DNA of 64,000 bases from Alphaproteobacteria bacterium (GTDB taxonomy: Bacteria > Pseudomonadota > Alphaproteobacteria > Caulobacterales > Caulobacteraceae): positions 23,055 to 87,054 of the forward strand of contig JAHJNW010000086.1 in NCBI GenBank assembly GCA_018820665.1. Direction: 5' to 3'. This document shows positions 34,678 through 42,370 of the stretch, piece by piece; position 1 is the first letter of the stretch, and each line of letters begins with the position of its first letter. The translations under genes and the position numbers were made by a program. The notes under the pieces were generated by a model. The model did not search any database. It was not told where the DNA came from and worked only from the letters and a program-made list of their open reading frames with translations.

Positions 34678-34955
34678 TCGGCCGCGGGCTGGCCTTGGCG
34701 TCCGGCGTCTTCCGTCCGGACCATCCCAAGGTCACCGAGGAGCGCCTGAAACTCGGCGCCAACGGTTGCCAGACGGCGGCTCTCACGCTGGCCGTGGCGG
34801 TGTTCGTCACGCCCCAGCTGAACGCGGCCTTCGTGGTCACGCCAGCGTGGATCATCTCAAGCGGCATCGGCGTTATGTTGCTGATCGTGGCGGCCCACGC
34901 TCTTTTGGGCTATATTCCCAATCCACAGACGCCCCAGAAGGAGGATCGTCCATGA
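34599..34955 (+). CDS. Hypothetical membrane protein, overlapping the Cys-rich gene
   Basis: 118 residues from the ATG at 34599 (GGAGCGACGA upstream). Basic N-terminus (RLRRRLSRLRDHLFTFGQRG), two TM helices (QTAALTLAVAVFVTPQLNAA, IISSGIGVMLLIVAAHALLG). Could start further downstream, which would remove the overlap. Confidence 0.55.
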   Translation: MVMRLRRRLSRLRDHLFTFGQRGGRLIGRGLALASGVFRPDHPKVTEERLKLGANGCQTAALTLAVAVFVTPQLNAAFVVTPAWIISSGIGVMLLIVAAHALLGYIPNPQTPQKEDRP

Positions 34956-35086
34956 TTGAAGTTGGTCTCTTCGGTGTCGGCCTCGCCGCTGGCGCGGTCA
35001 TCGCCTGGTTCGTGAAGCCGCTTGTTGCTGGCTTTGTCGCCGGTCTTCAGGCCTCGGCCACGCAGCCGACCATCCCGGCCGAGTAG
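34952..35086 (+). CDS. Single-helix membrane microprotein
   Basis: 44 residues from the ATG at 34952 with AAGGAGG; too short for the ORF track as such. One TM helix GLFGVGLAAGAVIAWFVKPL and a short tail. Overlaps the previous stop by 4 nt and precedes a terminator. Confidence 0.55.
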   Translation: MIEVGLFGVGLAAGAVIAWFVKPLVAGFVAGLQASATQPTIPAE

Positions 35087-35106
35087 ATTTCTCGCACCGC
35101 CATTCG

Positions 35107-35137
35107 AGGCCCCGCCGTTCCCCGGCGGGGCCTTTTT
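35107..35137 (+). terminator. Rho-independent terminator
   Basis: aggccccgcc-gttcccc-ggcggggcct with TTTTT. Confidence 0.9.
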
Positions 35138-35248
35138 CGTTTTATCCGCTCAGCGCTGGCTCTCGCCGCCTGCGAAGGCCGTCCGCGCGAAGCGCGGTCG
35201 CTTTCTGTGCGCTTGGCCTAGCTGGACGCCGTCCGTGCCGTCTAAGGT

Positions 35249-35278
35249 CGCTCTATGCCCGCTCGCGGGCATAGAGCG
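35249..35278. repeat. Perfect 13-bp inverted repeat
   Basis: CGCTCTATGCCCG and CGGGCATAGAGCG around the loop CTCG, within the 452-bp spacer 35087-35538 that otherwise holds only the leader. Strong hairpin on both strands; no T-run, so not a terminator. Confidence 0.6.
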
Positions 35279-35383
35279 GTCGTCTCACTCCCCCCCGACG
35301 TCGACCGCTCCAGAGATCCTGACGGCGTTCTCCTGCTTTCCGCCGTTGGGGTCTCTGTAAGGGGAGGGGGCGCGCGGTTCTGT

Positions 35384-35530
35384 CCCATCCCACCGTGAGG
35401 GCTCCGCCGGTTATCCCGTCAACGGCTAAAGCCGTTCCCCTCGCGCCGCCGAAGGCGGCGCTTCGGTGACGGGCCGGCACCTCACGTTCGGATTGCTCCA
35501 TCACCGCCCAGCCCGGGCGGTCTTCACTGG
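35384..35530 (+). ncRNA. Structured leader (type B' variant)
   Basis: ccgccggttatcccgtcaac then ggctaaagccgttcccctc, a cgccgccgaaggcggcg hairpin and 'ggtgacgggccggcacctc'. The same order occurs at 39757. Ends in TGGAGG before the next gene. Confidence 0.55.
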
Positions 35531-35538
35531 AGGATCCC

Positions 35539-36339
35539 ATGACTGCCGTTTCCATCGAAACCATTCAGCCTGACCCCGCCGTCATCTTCGATGACGCGAC
35601 CGCTGCGCTCGATGAGGATTTCGACGACGATACCGATTTCACAGGGGACGATGACGACATCGACGACGTCCCCGCGCAGCGGGGTCGCTCGCGGGAGCCT
35701 TCGTACATCGATCTCCGCGATGCCGCCGTGTTGCGCATGGCGCCCGATCTCCCGGCCGACCAGGCCGGACTGGACACTGTGGCGCGCGAAGCGTTCGAGG
35801 CCTTCCACGCGGCCGTCGTCATAGGCGACGAGGCCGCCATGATGGCCGCCAGCATTCGCTATGATGCGGTTGTCTGGAAACTCAACGGCGGCGCCTTCTT
35901 CGCCTGCGAGGCAGGCAACGAGGCGGTTTCACCCCGCCTGCGGGCACGCCTTGCCGCCGCTCCGGGTGCTGTCCCCCTGTGGGGCCAGTCCGGAGAGTTC
36001 CTGGTCGATCATGCCGGCATCAGGGCGATCGTCATCGCCCGGGGCGGGCCTTCGTCCCTGCAGGTCGAATTCCGCGCCGTGTCCGCCACCGGCCCATTCA
36101 TCTCCAACACGGGTTATCGGTCCCTGTGCGGCTGCCGGCCGATTTACGAGACGACCATGGATGAGGCCGCCAGAATCTGGATCAGCCAGATCCTGACCGA
36201 GAAGAAGGGCCGGGAGTTCATCGGCCCCCAATACCGTAATCGCGACTTCCTCGCGGCGTTCCCCTGGGCCGAGGCCGGCGAAGCGGCCTCTCCGGCCCAA
36301 TACCAGGAGCCGACCGGGCAGTTCGCCTTCAGCTTCTAG
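35539..36339 (+). CDS. Hypothetical protein with acidic N-terminus
   Basis: 266 residues. Residues 10-45 are extremely acidic (DEDFDDDTDFTGDDDDIDDV), a possible DNA mimic or interaction tail. The rest is alpha-beta, with ATGPFISNTGYRSLCGCRPI near residue 195 and an aromatic C-terminus (QFAFSF). I do not recognise the family. The acidic patch plus leading-region position would fit an anti-restriction or anti-defence role, which is inference. Confidence 0.6.
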   Translation: MTAVSIETIQPDPAVIFDDATAALDEDFDDDTDFTGDDDDIDDVPAQRGRSREPSYIDLRDAAVLRMAPDLPADQAGLDTVAREAFEAFHAAVVIGDEAAMMAASIRYDAVVWKLNGGAFFACEAGNEAVSPRLRARLAAAPGAVPLWGQSGEFLVDHAGIRAIVIARGGPSSLQVEFRAVSATGPFISNTGYRSLCGCRPIYETTMDEAARIWISQILTEKKGREFIGPQYRNRDFLAAFPWAEAGEAASPAQYQEPTGQFAFSF

Positions 36340-36437
36340 CCCGGGCGGGTCGCGTGAGGCGCGACCCGCTTCGTCGTCCCCTTGTCCAGCTGCAGCCCTG
36401 TTGCGATCTGAGGGGGCCATACATCGCGAGCCCCTTC

Positions 36438-36710
36438 ATGTCCCAGACCCATACCCTCACCGCAGACGACTACGGCGTGCTGGCCAACGCGGATGCGGCG
36501 GCCGACGGCCGCTGTCGCATCAGCCCTTCGGCCAGCCCTGAAGGGCGCGAGGCCACCAAGGCGGCCCTGCGTCACCTCCATCGCCTAGCAGATGAGGGTT
36601 ATCTTGCGGAGGTCCCCGTGCCGCATCGTCCGGACTTCCCGGTCTTCGCCCTGACCGAGACGGGACGGACGGCGCTGGCCGCACGCACGGCAGGTTCCGC
36701 AGCAGACTGA
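36438..36710 (+). CDS. Small winged-helix-like hypothetical protein
   Basis: 90 residues from the ATG at 36438. GREATKAALRHLHRLADEGY followed by FPVFALTETGRTALAART is the pattern of a winged-helix DNA-binding protein ('..L.ETGR.AL'). Function not known. Confidence 0.55.
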   Translation: MSQTHTLTADDYGVLANADAAADGRCRISPSASPEGREATKAALRHLHRLADEGYLAEVPVPHRPDFPVFALTETGRTALAARTAGSAAD

Positions 36711-36764
36711 TCGGATTCGGCATCTGTCGGCCCGGCCCATCGTTCGTGGGCGCCCACACTCGGC

Positions 36765-36855
36765 GGCAAGGGACGCTTCGCTCTGAAGCCCTTGCCGCCT
36801 TCGTGAGCCCACTACCGCCAGGCTCCGGCCGCCAGCGAGGCGGCTTCAAAAGGAG
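36765..36855 (+). ncRNA. Possible structured leader with 9-bp stem
   Basis: cggcaaggg ... cccttgccg hairpin followed by 'ccgccagcgaggcggc' and AAAAGGAG before the ATG. Similar in layout but not clearly homologous to types B and C, so membership is uncertain. Confidence 0.3.
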
Positions 36856-36861
36856 CCTCCC

Positions 36862-37380
36862 ATGTCTGCAGCACAGGCTACCCTGCCCGGGTTGTTCGCC
36901 ACCTCGGCGCAAAGCGCCCTTGTGGCCTCGATGTCCCCTGACGAGGCCATTGGCTTCGTCGCCTGTTCCATCATGTCGGTCGCCCAGGCCTGCGGTTGCG
37001 ATCCTGTCGCGAACACCGTCGATCGCAAGCTGCAGAACGACATTCGCTTCCGCTCGGCCATGAGCCAGGCCGTAGGCCTGTCGCTCGCCCTCGATGATCG
37101 GGCCCGGAAGCTAGCCAGCGACCGTTGCGCCTTCCTCACCAAGCATCTGCGCGATCGCGGCGCCGGCGGCATTGCGGGCAAACTTGCCCGCGCCGCCTAT
37201 CTTCTCGGCCGCGCAGCGCAGGCGGTCGAAGAGACGACCGACATGACCGAGGCCCTCGCGCTCCTGGATGAGGCGATCGTGCTTCATGCGATCATCCACC
37301 AGCAAGATGTCGCCGTCGCCCGCGCCCGCCACCAGCTCGGCATCCTCAACCGGGCGCAGCCCGGTCGTCGCCTTCACTAG
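36862..37380 (+). CDS. Hypothetical all-helical protein
   Basis: 172 residues, AAAAGGAGCC before the ATG. Helical throughout (ALVASMSPDEAIGFVACSIM, KLARAAYLLGRAAQAVEETT, ALALLDEAIVLHAIIHQQDV). The repeated small helices could be a TPR-like bundle. No assigned function. Confidence 0.6.
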   Translation: MSAAQATLPGLFATSAQSALVASMSPDEAIGFVACSIMSVAQACGCDPVANTVDRKLQNDIRFRSAMSQAVGLSLALDDRARKLASDRCAFLTKHLRDRGAGGIAGKLARAAYLLGRAAQAVEETTDMTEALALLDEAIVLHAIIHQQDVAVARARHQLGILNRAQPGRRLH

Positions 37381-37481
37381 GCGGGCGCTGTTCCGCATCC
37401 TGCGGACCGGCGCTAGTCGCGCGGGTCTGTCTTGTCTCAGGTTGCGCCATGTCCAATCTGAGACTTGAGACGGAGTCACCC

Positions 37482-38033
37482 ATGATCGGCTATGCCCGCG
37501 CGCTTCGCCGCGGCCCCGCTCTTATCGCCCAGCGCGAGCGGCTGGTCGCCGCCGGCGTCCGCGAGGTCCATGAGGACCTTCGCGGCGGGGCCACGGTCCT
37601 TCGGCCAGCGCTGGACCGCGCGATAGCGGCGCTTTCGCCCGGCGGCGTTCTCTACGTCACCGCACTGGACCGCTTCGGGCGGGACCATCGGCAGATCTTC
37701 GATCTGGCCGTCAGGCTGCAGGAAACGAGCCTGCACCTGGTCGCGCTCGATGACGGTATCGACACCCGGCATGACGGCGGGGCGTTCTTCCGTTTCGCCG
37801 CCATGATGCTCGCCCACGAGGCCCGGGCTGCAGAGGATCGCCGCGCAGAGCGCGAGATCCTCGACGCTCCGCGTCCGCCCGGTCCCAAGCAGGCAATCAC
37901 CGACGCGGCATGGGCAGAGGTGTCACCCTTGCTCGCGACGGGAACCATCACCGTCGAACAAGCCGCCGATCGGCTCGGCGTTGGCCGGGCCACCGTCTAC
38001 CGTCGCCTTGGCCGGAATGAGAACGGGACGTGA
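37482..38033 (+). CDS. Serine-recombinase-like protein lacking the catalytic serine
   Basis: 183 residues from the ATG at 37482 (GGAG upstream). Resolvase fold is clear: MIGYARALRRGPALIAQRER at the start, LYVTALDRFGRDHRQIFDLA carrying the two conserved Arg, and a C-terminal HTH TVEQAADRLGVGRATVYRRL. The usual YARVS(T) has become YARAL(R), so the nucleophilic Ser is missing. It probably binds DNA without cutting it and may be a regulator that evolved from a resolvase. No partner transposase is nearby. Confidence 0.8.
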   Translation: MIGYARALRRGPALIAQRERLVAAGVREVHEDLRGGATVLRPALDRAIAALSPGGVLYVTALDRFGRDHRQIFDLAVRLQETSLHLVALDDGIDTRHDGGAFFRFAAMMLAHEARAAEDRRAEREILDAPRPPGPKQAITDAAWAEVSPLLATGTITVEQAADRLGVGRATVYRRLGRNENGT

Positions 38034-38111
38034 ACAAACGCTTGCGTTCGCGCTGTCGAGTCCTCTAGACCGTCCGCTGGCAGGGGCGCTTAGGCCAGCG
38101 ACGTCAGGACC

Positions 38112-38408
38112 GTGGGACGCAAGAACCCAGACCGCTACACCCGTGAGGACTGGCGCGCTGTCTGCGGCACAGTCGACTCGATGCGGACCAAACGCTGGCG
38201 GGTCACCGTCGTGTGCAACCGCTGCCACCTCAACATGGGCGTCGATCTTCGCGTCATGGCCTTCCTCCTCGGCGGGGAGGGCGTCCTGTGGAACCGACAC
38301 CCGCACTGCCGGCGGGTCGGTTGCGAGGGCCGGGTGACCTTCTGGGCCCAACCGCCCGAGGTCTACACCGCCTTTCCTCTCCGGGCTGAATGGCCCGTTC
38401 GCGAATAG
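38112..38408 (+). CDS. Hypothetical protein with a four-Cys zinc-binding pattern
   Basis: 98 residues from a GTG (AGGACC upstream). VVCNRCHLNMGVDLRVMAFL and CRRVGCEGRVTFWAQ supply C-x2-C and C-x4-C, a probable zinc site, within a beta-rich small domain. Unknown function. Confidence 0.55.
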   Translation: MGRKNPDRYTREDWRAVCGTVDSMRTKRWRVTVVCNRCHLNMGVDLRVMAFLLGGEGVLWNRHPHCRRVGCEGRVTFWAQPPEVYTAFPLRAEWPVRE

Positions 38409-38449
38409 CGAAACCGCTCATTCCAGCATCGCACGGGTCCAGGCGCGGC

Positions 38450-38620
38450 CGCCGCGATCAATCACGCCCAAAGAGGTCGGGGACATCGTCCCCGCAACGG
38501 CTCCGCCGTCCTCCACTTCGTTGCGGCCCTCCGGGTGCAGGTCCTCCTTACCCCCGACAGGCAAGGGGCGTGATCGCGGCAAGCCCGCGGGCCAGCTGGA
38601 TCCCCCGGCTGGAAGCTGGA
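38450..38620 (+). ncRNA. Structured leader (type C)
   Basis: cgatcaatcacgcccaa, then 'caacggctccgccgtcctcc', ggccctccgggtgc, gcaaggggcgtgatcgcgg and ccggctggaagctggaga. The closest relative is at 40728, which shares every block in the same order. Confidence 0.6.
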
Positions 38621-38627
38621 GACCTTC

Positions 38628-39200
38628 ATGAATCTCGCTGACTTGCACGACCAGGCCGCCTTGGCCTCCGTCTCGTCTGATCTCCTCGATAAGGCTGCAT
38701 CCGCCGGCGTTGAAGCCATGGCCTCCGTCCTGGCTGACGCCATGAGCTGGACGTCCGGCGATTTCCTGCCCTGCCAAAGCGCGGCCCTCGAGGACGGCGC
38801 GCGCGTGATCGCCGGCGCGCTCGCGCGCATGGCGATCGAAAACGGCCTGCTTCCCGAGGAACCCTCGGCCGTCGCCGACCCCGTCCCGGTCGATCCGGCT
38901 GTCTTGTTCAACTGCTGCACCGACGGCGCCGAGCCGGACTGGCGGGAGTTCACTGTGCTGCAGATCGGCGGCTGTCGCATGGACCCCGACGACGACGGTG
39001 TCGTCGACGGCGGCCAGGACCGCGCCAGCACCGAATTCTACACCGTGTACGGCATCAACCCTGACGGTGAAGCGCTCGCCATCACCGACCTTCCCAATGC
39101 CGACCTCGACCAGGCCAAGGCTGTCGCGGACACCCTTTCGGGCCTGTCCGGTCTGTCTGTCGAACTGCATTGCGCCCTGACCCAGGAGATCACCCAATGA
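38628..39200 (+). CDS. Hypothetical protein
   Basis: 190 residues. The N-terminal half is helical (GVEAMASVLADAMSWTSGDF). The C-terminal half has VLQIGGCRMDPDDDGVVDGG, an acidic loop, and STEFYTVYGINPDGEALAIT, resembling a small alpha-beta domain seen in plasmid-borne unknowns. Operon with the next gene (4-nt overlap). Confidence 0.6.
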   Translation: MNLADLHDQAALASVSSDLLDKAASAGVEAMASVLADAMSWTSGDFLPCQSAALEDGARVIAGALARMAIENGLLPEEPSAVADPVPVDPAVLFNCCTDGAEPDWREFTVLQIGGCRMDPDDDGVVDGGQDRASTEFYTVYGINPDGEALAITDLPNADLDQAKAVADTLSGLSGLSVELHCALTQEITQ

Positions 39201-39511
39201 GCCTCATCACCTTCCTCGATCGCATCGCCGGCATGAAGACCGGCGAGGAGCTTGACGGCCATATGTCCGGCGCCGACGCCGTGGACACGCTGTCCTATCT
39301 CATCATCGAGGCCCGGGCGCTGCGCGCCTCGGCCTCCGCCGCGGAGCTCAGCGCCGACGGTCTCACGGTGCTTCGCACCCTGCGCGACCTCGTCGATGAA
39401 GCCCTGTTGACGCACATCTACCAGGACGAGAGCGAGATCCCGGCGGACTGTGGCTACGTCCTCGCCCGGGATGAGGCTGACGCGATCCTGGACCTTCACC
39501 CATCCGGGTGA
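39197..39511 (+). CDS. Hypothetical protein coupled to the previous gene
   Basis: 104 residues from the ATG at 39197 overlapping the previous stop (ATGA). Mostly helical (MSGADAVDTLSYLIIEARAL, GLTVLRTLRDLVDEALLTHI) with a short beta end. Function unknown. Confidence 0.6.
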   Translation: MSLITFLDRIAGMKTGEELDGHMSGADAVDTLSYLIIEARALRASASAAELSADGLTVLRTLRDLVDEALLTHIYQDESEIPADCGYVLARDEADAILDLHPSG

Positions 39512-39590
39512 CGGCGACGGCCGCGCCTTGCGGCGGGCGGTTCGCTCCGCTCGCCGCCTCGGCCTGCCTACTGTGAGGGCAGGGGGCGTT

Positions 39591-39720
39591 CCCGGGCTTG
39601 GCGACCAGCTGGCCTTCGGCCTCGCGGTCGCTTGCGCCTGGTCACGTCAGACAAGTGCGCCGGCGACGGCCTCGCTGCGCGCGCCGCTCCCCATGGGTCG
39701 CGACGACGGCCTGCCGGACT
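39591..39720 (+). repeat. Module A repeat, copy 1
   Basis: About 130 bp starting 'cccgggcttggcgaccagct' and ending 'cgcgacgacggcctgccgga'. Internal hairpin gcgacc..ggccttcggcc..ggtcgc. The spacer 39512-39898 holds only this block and the leader behind it. Confidence 0.75.
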
Positions 39721-39756
39721 GAGAGAGGGGCGGCGGGGTCGGCCGATCCTGATGCA

Positions 39757-39890
39757 AGGGCACCGCCGGTTATCCCGTCAACGGCTTCGCCGTTCCCCTC
39801 TGACCGGCCGGACGGCCGAGTCCTCGGTGACGGGCCGGCACCTCGCAACGGATAGGGCGCGCCCCGCCCGTTCCGGGCGGCTCACCGAGG
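39757..39890 (+). ncRNA. Structured leader (type B' variant)
   Basis: Same blocks as 35384: ccgccggttatcccgtcaac, ggcttcgccgttcccctc, ggtgacgggccggcacctc; ends in GAGGAGAA before the ATG. Confidence 0.55.
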
Positions 39891-39898
39891 AGAACCCG

Positions 39899-40537
39899 AT
39901 GACCCACGCAACACTGTGCGAGCTTATGCGCCAGCACGAATTGGACTTCACCGCTCCGGCCGACCGCGCTCCTGCAGCGCGCCCGCTAGCGCGGCCGCGG
40001 CTGCTGATCCTCGCCTGTTCCTCGTCCAAGGCTGAAGGCGAAGACCTCTCGGCGCGGGACCGCTACACCGGGCCGCTCTGGCAAACCCTCAAAGCGGCCG
40101 ACCCCGATGGGTCCCTAGCGCACGTCGCGTTCCTTTCAGCCCGCTACGGCTTCGGGCACTCCCGGGATCCTCTGCCCCACTACAACACCCTGCTCACGGC
40201 CAAGACCGCCGAGACGATGATCCAGCGCGGGCTGGCAGGGTACTATCCCAACTATGACCTCACGTTCCGCACCCAGGGCGCGCGCGATCGGCACCTTGCC
40301 AGCCGCGAGCGGCTGCGGACCGCCGGCGGCGTCATCGCTCGTCTCGTCCGCGAAGCGGGTCGCGCCTTTGAGGACGTCGCCATCTGCGGCGGCAAGGAGT
40401 ACGTCCGGGTCGGGCAGTCCTATGTCGCTGAGATGACCGATCACGGGTTCATCGCGGCCACCGCGCCCTTGACCATCATCAACGACCAGATCGGCTACAT
40501 GCGCGCCAAGCTCCGGCGCTGGCTGTGTGAGCCGTGA
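39899..40537 (+). CDS. DUF6884-like protein
   Basis: 212 residues. LLILACSSSKAEGEDLSARD, RYTGPLWQTLK and FLSARYGFGHSRDPLPHYNT are the conserved blocks of the DUF6884/YaaA-like family (Rossmann-like, '..CS..K....A.dlY.gp...SArYGl'). Members are thought to handle nucleotides or modified bases, but the reaction is not settled. The N-terminal 30 residues are a separate polar tail. Confidence 0.65.
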   Translation: MTHATLCELMRQHELDFTAPADRAPAARPLARPRLLILACSSSKAEGEDLSARDRYTGPLWQTLKAADPDGSLAHVAFLSARYGFGHSRDPLPHYNTLLTAKTAETMIQRGLAGYYPNYDLTFRTQGARDRHLASRERLRTAGGVIARLVREAGRAFEDVAICGGKEYVRVGQSYVAEMTDHGFIAATAPLTIINDQIGYMRAKLRRWLCEP

Positions 40538-40727
40538 GAATGGCCGCTGGTGGGCGTGGGACCGCGCTGGGGGCGCAAGGCGGTCAACGAACTTCCCCGG
40601 CCATGCCGCCCGCTCGTGGGCTCCCGGTGCGGCTTAGGGGGCAGGGCGGCGGGCATTGGCTGTCGTCGGTCAAACAGGACGACGGAGCGCTTCTCGGTCG
40701 CTCCCGTGGTTTCCGGCCTGCGGGTTC

Positions 40728-40895
40728 CGCGATCAATCACGCCCAAGAGGGGCGGGGTCGCCGGTCGCTCAACGGCTACGCCGTCCTCCACTCCGTTCCG
40801 GCCCTTCGGGTGCGCTTCCGGCTCAAACCCCGCCTGGCAAGGGGCGTGATCGCGGGACACCCGCGAGCCAGCCGGATCACCTGGCTGGGAGCTGG
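40728..40895 (+). ncRNA. Structured leader (type C)
   Basis: Shares cgatcaatcacgcccaa, 'caacggctacgccgtcctcc', cggcccttcgggtgcg, gcaaggggcgtgatcgcgg and the final ggctgggagctggaga with 38450. The first part of the spacer (40538-40727) carries no gene. Confidence 0.6.
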
Positions 40896-40904
40896 AGAAA
40901 CAAG

Positions 40905-41102
40905 ATGCCCCGTCCCGATATGTCAATCATCGCACAACAGCTGCAGATGCAGCGCGCCTCCATCATCGCCGCATTCCAGAGCCTGTCGGGCACCGAGCGC
41001 ATGGCGCAGGCCAACAGCTACGCCGCAGCCGAGGCCGCTGGCGAGGCGGTCTTCCACCCCTTCCACCTGTGCTTCGACGGCGCGCGGGGCCCGGTCCAAT
41101 GA
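40905..41102 (+). CDS. Small hypothetical protein
   Basis: 65 residues from the ATG at 40905 (CTGGAGAAAC upstream), helical (IIAQQLQMQRASIIAAFQSL). Overlaps the next gene by 4 nt. Confidence 0.55.
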   Translation: MPRPDMSIIAQQLQMQRASIIAAFQSLSGTERMAQANSYAAAEAAGEAVFHPFHLCFDGARGPVQ

Positions 41103-41788
41103 CCGGCGCTTCGCTGCGTCCCGTCAAATGGCACTTTGACGATTCCCCGATCTGGGACGGCTTCGCCCACGGCACAACCTGGAACGGTTGGGCCGACATC
41201 AGCATCACGCCCGCCGTTCAGACCGAAGTCGCCATCTGGCTCGACGGCGAGTCCGACAGCGTCGACGAATGGCGCGCGCTGCAGCCCGGTCCGGATGGCC
41301 TGGTTGACCTTTCCGGCGGCCACACCCCGAACATCGACGAGGACGCCACCGCGTGCGCCGCGTTGGGGCGTGCCCTTGAGCTGTTGACCGGTCTGGTCGC
41401 CTCGCTCTCCGCCCGGTTCGTCGAGCGTCTGAAGGAGACGCTGACGACCGAACAGTGGGCCGAAATGCTCCGGCGCAATGCCGAGGCGTGGGACAGCCCA
41501 TTCGACACCTGTGCGTCGCACGATTTCTGCGACTCGAACATGGTCATGGCGGCGGCCTTCCTCGACGTCGTCGGTCACGAGCCGAGCGGGTCCTACGAGA
41601 CCCACTACGATCCCGCCAAGGGCTACCATGTCGCGGACGACCCGGCCGAAGAGGCCCGGGCCGACGCGAACATGTGGTTCTGGAACGAGGCCTGGTGCCT
41701 CGCCAAGGGCGATCACCTGATGGACATCCAGCTGGCCGATCGGCTTGAGGCCGAGGCTCACGCCACCTGGAAGATCCTGCCCTGGTGA
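41099..41788 (+). CDS. Hypothetical protein, leading-region cassette
   Basis: 229 residues starting in the overlapping ATGA. Trp-rich alpha-beta protein: WDGFAHGTTWNGWADISITP, a helical centre (ALELLTGLVASLSARFVERL) and ANMWFWNEAWCLAKGDHLMD. Ends in ILPW. No family recognised. Confidence 0.6.
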   Translation: MTGASLRPVKWHFDDSPIWDGFAHGTTWNGWADISITPAVQTEVAIWLDGESDSVDEWRALQPGPDGLVDLSGGHTPNIDEDATACAALGRALELLTGLVASLSARFVERLKETLTTEQWAEMLRRNAEAWDSPFDTCASHDFCDSNMVMAAAFLDVVGHEPSGSYETHYDPAKGYHVADDPAEEARADANMWFWNEAWCLAKGDHLMDIQLADRLEAEAHATWKILPW

Positions 41789-41885
41789 CATCTCCGGCCT
41801 GTTGCGCCGGCGACGGCCGCGCCATGCGGCGGGCGGTTCGCTCCGCTCGCCGCCTCGGCCTGCCTACAGATAGACCGGGGGCGCT

Positions 41886-42012
41886 CCCGGGCTTGGCGAC
41901 CAGCTGGCCTTCGGCCTCGCGGTCGCTTGCGCCTGGTCACGTCTGACGAGTGCGGCGGGCGACGGCCTCGCTTCGCGCGTCGCTCCCTATGGGGCGCGAC
42001 GACGGCCTGCCC
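41886..42012 (+). repeat. Module A repeat, copy 2
   Basis: Same 130-bp block; slightly diverged in its second half (ggcgggcgacggcctcgctt). Preceded, as in copy 1, by 'ggcgggcggttcgctccgct', which the later copies replace with another block. Confidence 0.75.
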
Positions 42013-42029
42013 GTACCGGAAAGTTTACT

Positions 42030-42178
42030 GCGCACGTCGTTTTCGCATCGTGTCACGGGAGCCCGGAAGTCAACGGCTGCGCCGTTCCCCTCCGCCGGCG
42101 GCCAAGAGGCCGCCGCTCCGGTGACTGCCGAGCGCCACCCGTGTCCCGAAGCTCCATCGCCGATCGCTGGGATCGGCC
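42030..42178 (+). ncRNA. Structured leader of the radC operon (type B, candidate radC-motif RNA)
   Basis: 'catcgtgtcacgggagcccg', gtcaacggctgcgccgttcc, gctccggtgactgccgagcg, ccacccgtg and a closing atcgctgggatcggcc hairpin, then AAAAGGAG. A conserved RNA motif in front of radC genes is established knowledge; that this is the same motif is inferred. Confidence 0.6.
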
Positions 42179-42195
42179 AAAAAAGGAGCATCGAC

Positions 42196-42369
42196 ATGAA
42201 CACCGTCACGATCAACGGTTTCCCCAAATGGCAATGCCTGGTCGGCAGCGTCACTCAGTTCTCGGTCATCACCTGGGCCGCCACGGAGTTGGCCGCCCGC
42301 CAACAGGTCGCGGCCTGGCAAGAGGTTCCGCTGCATTGGGTCACCGCTCAGCAAGTGGCGGCGTTCTAA
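42196..42369 (+). CDS. Small hypothetical protein ahead of radC
   Basis: 57 residues from the ATG at 42196 (AAAAGGAG). MNTVTINGFPKWQCLVGSVT, mostly helical after that (TELAARQQVAAWQEV). Stops one base before radC, so it may set radC translation. Confidence 0.55.
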   Translation: MNTVTINGFPKWQCLVGSVTQFSVITWAATELAARQQVAAWQEVPLHWVTAQQVAAF

Positions 42370-42370
42370 G

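Noticed and set aside
39632-39898. Recurring peptide MRLVTSDKCAGDGLAARAAP... encoded in several spacers
   Set aside because: The repeated peptide comes from translating module A; frame and length are not conserved between copies and no ribosome site precedes it.
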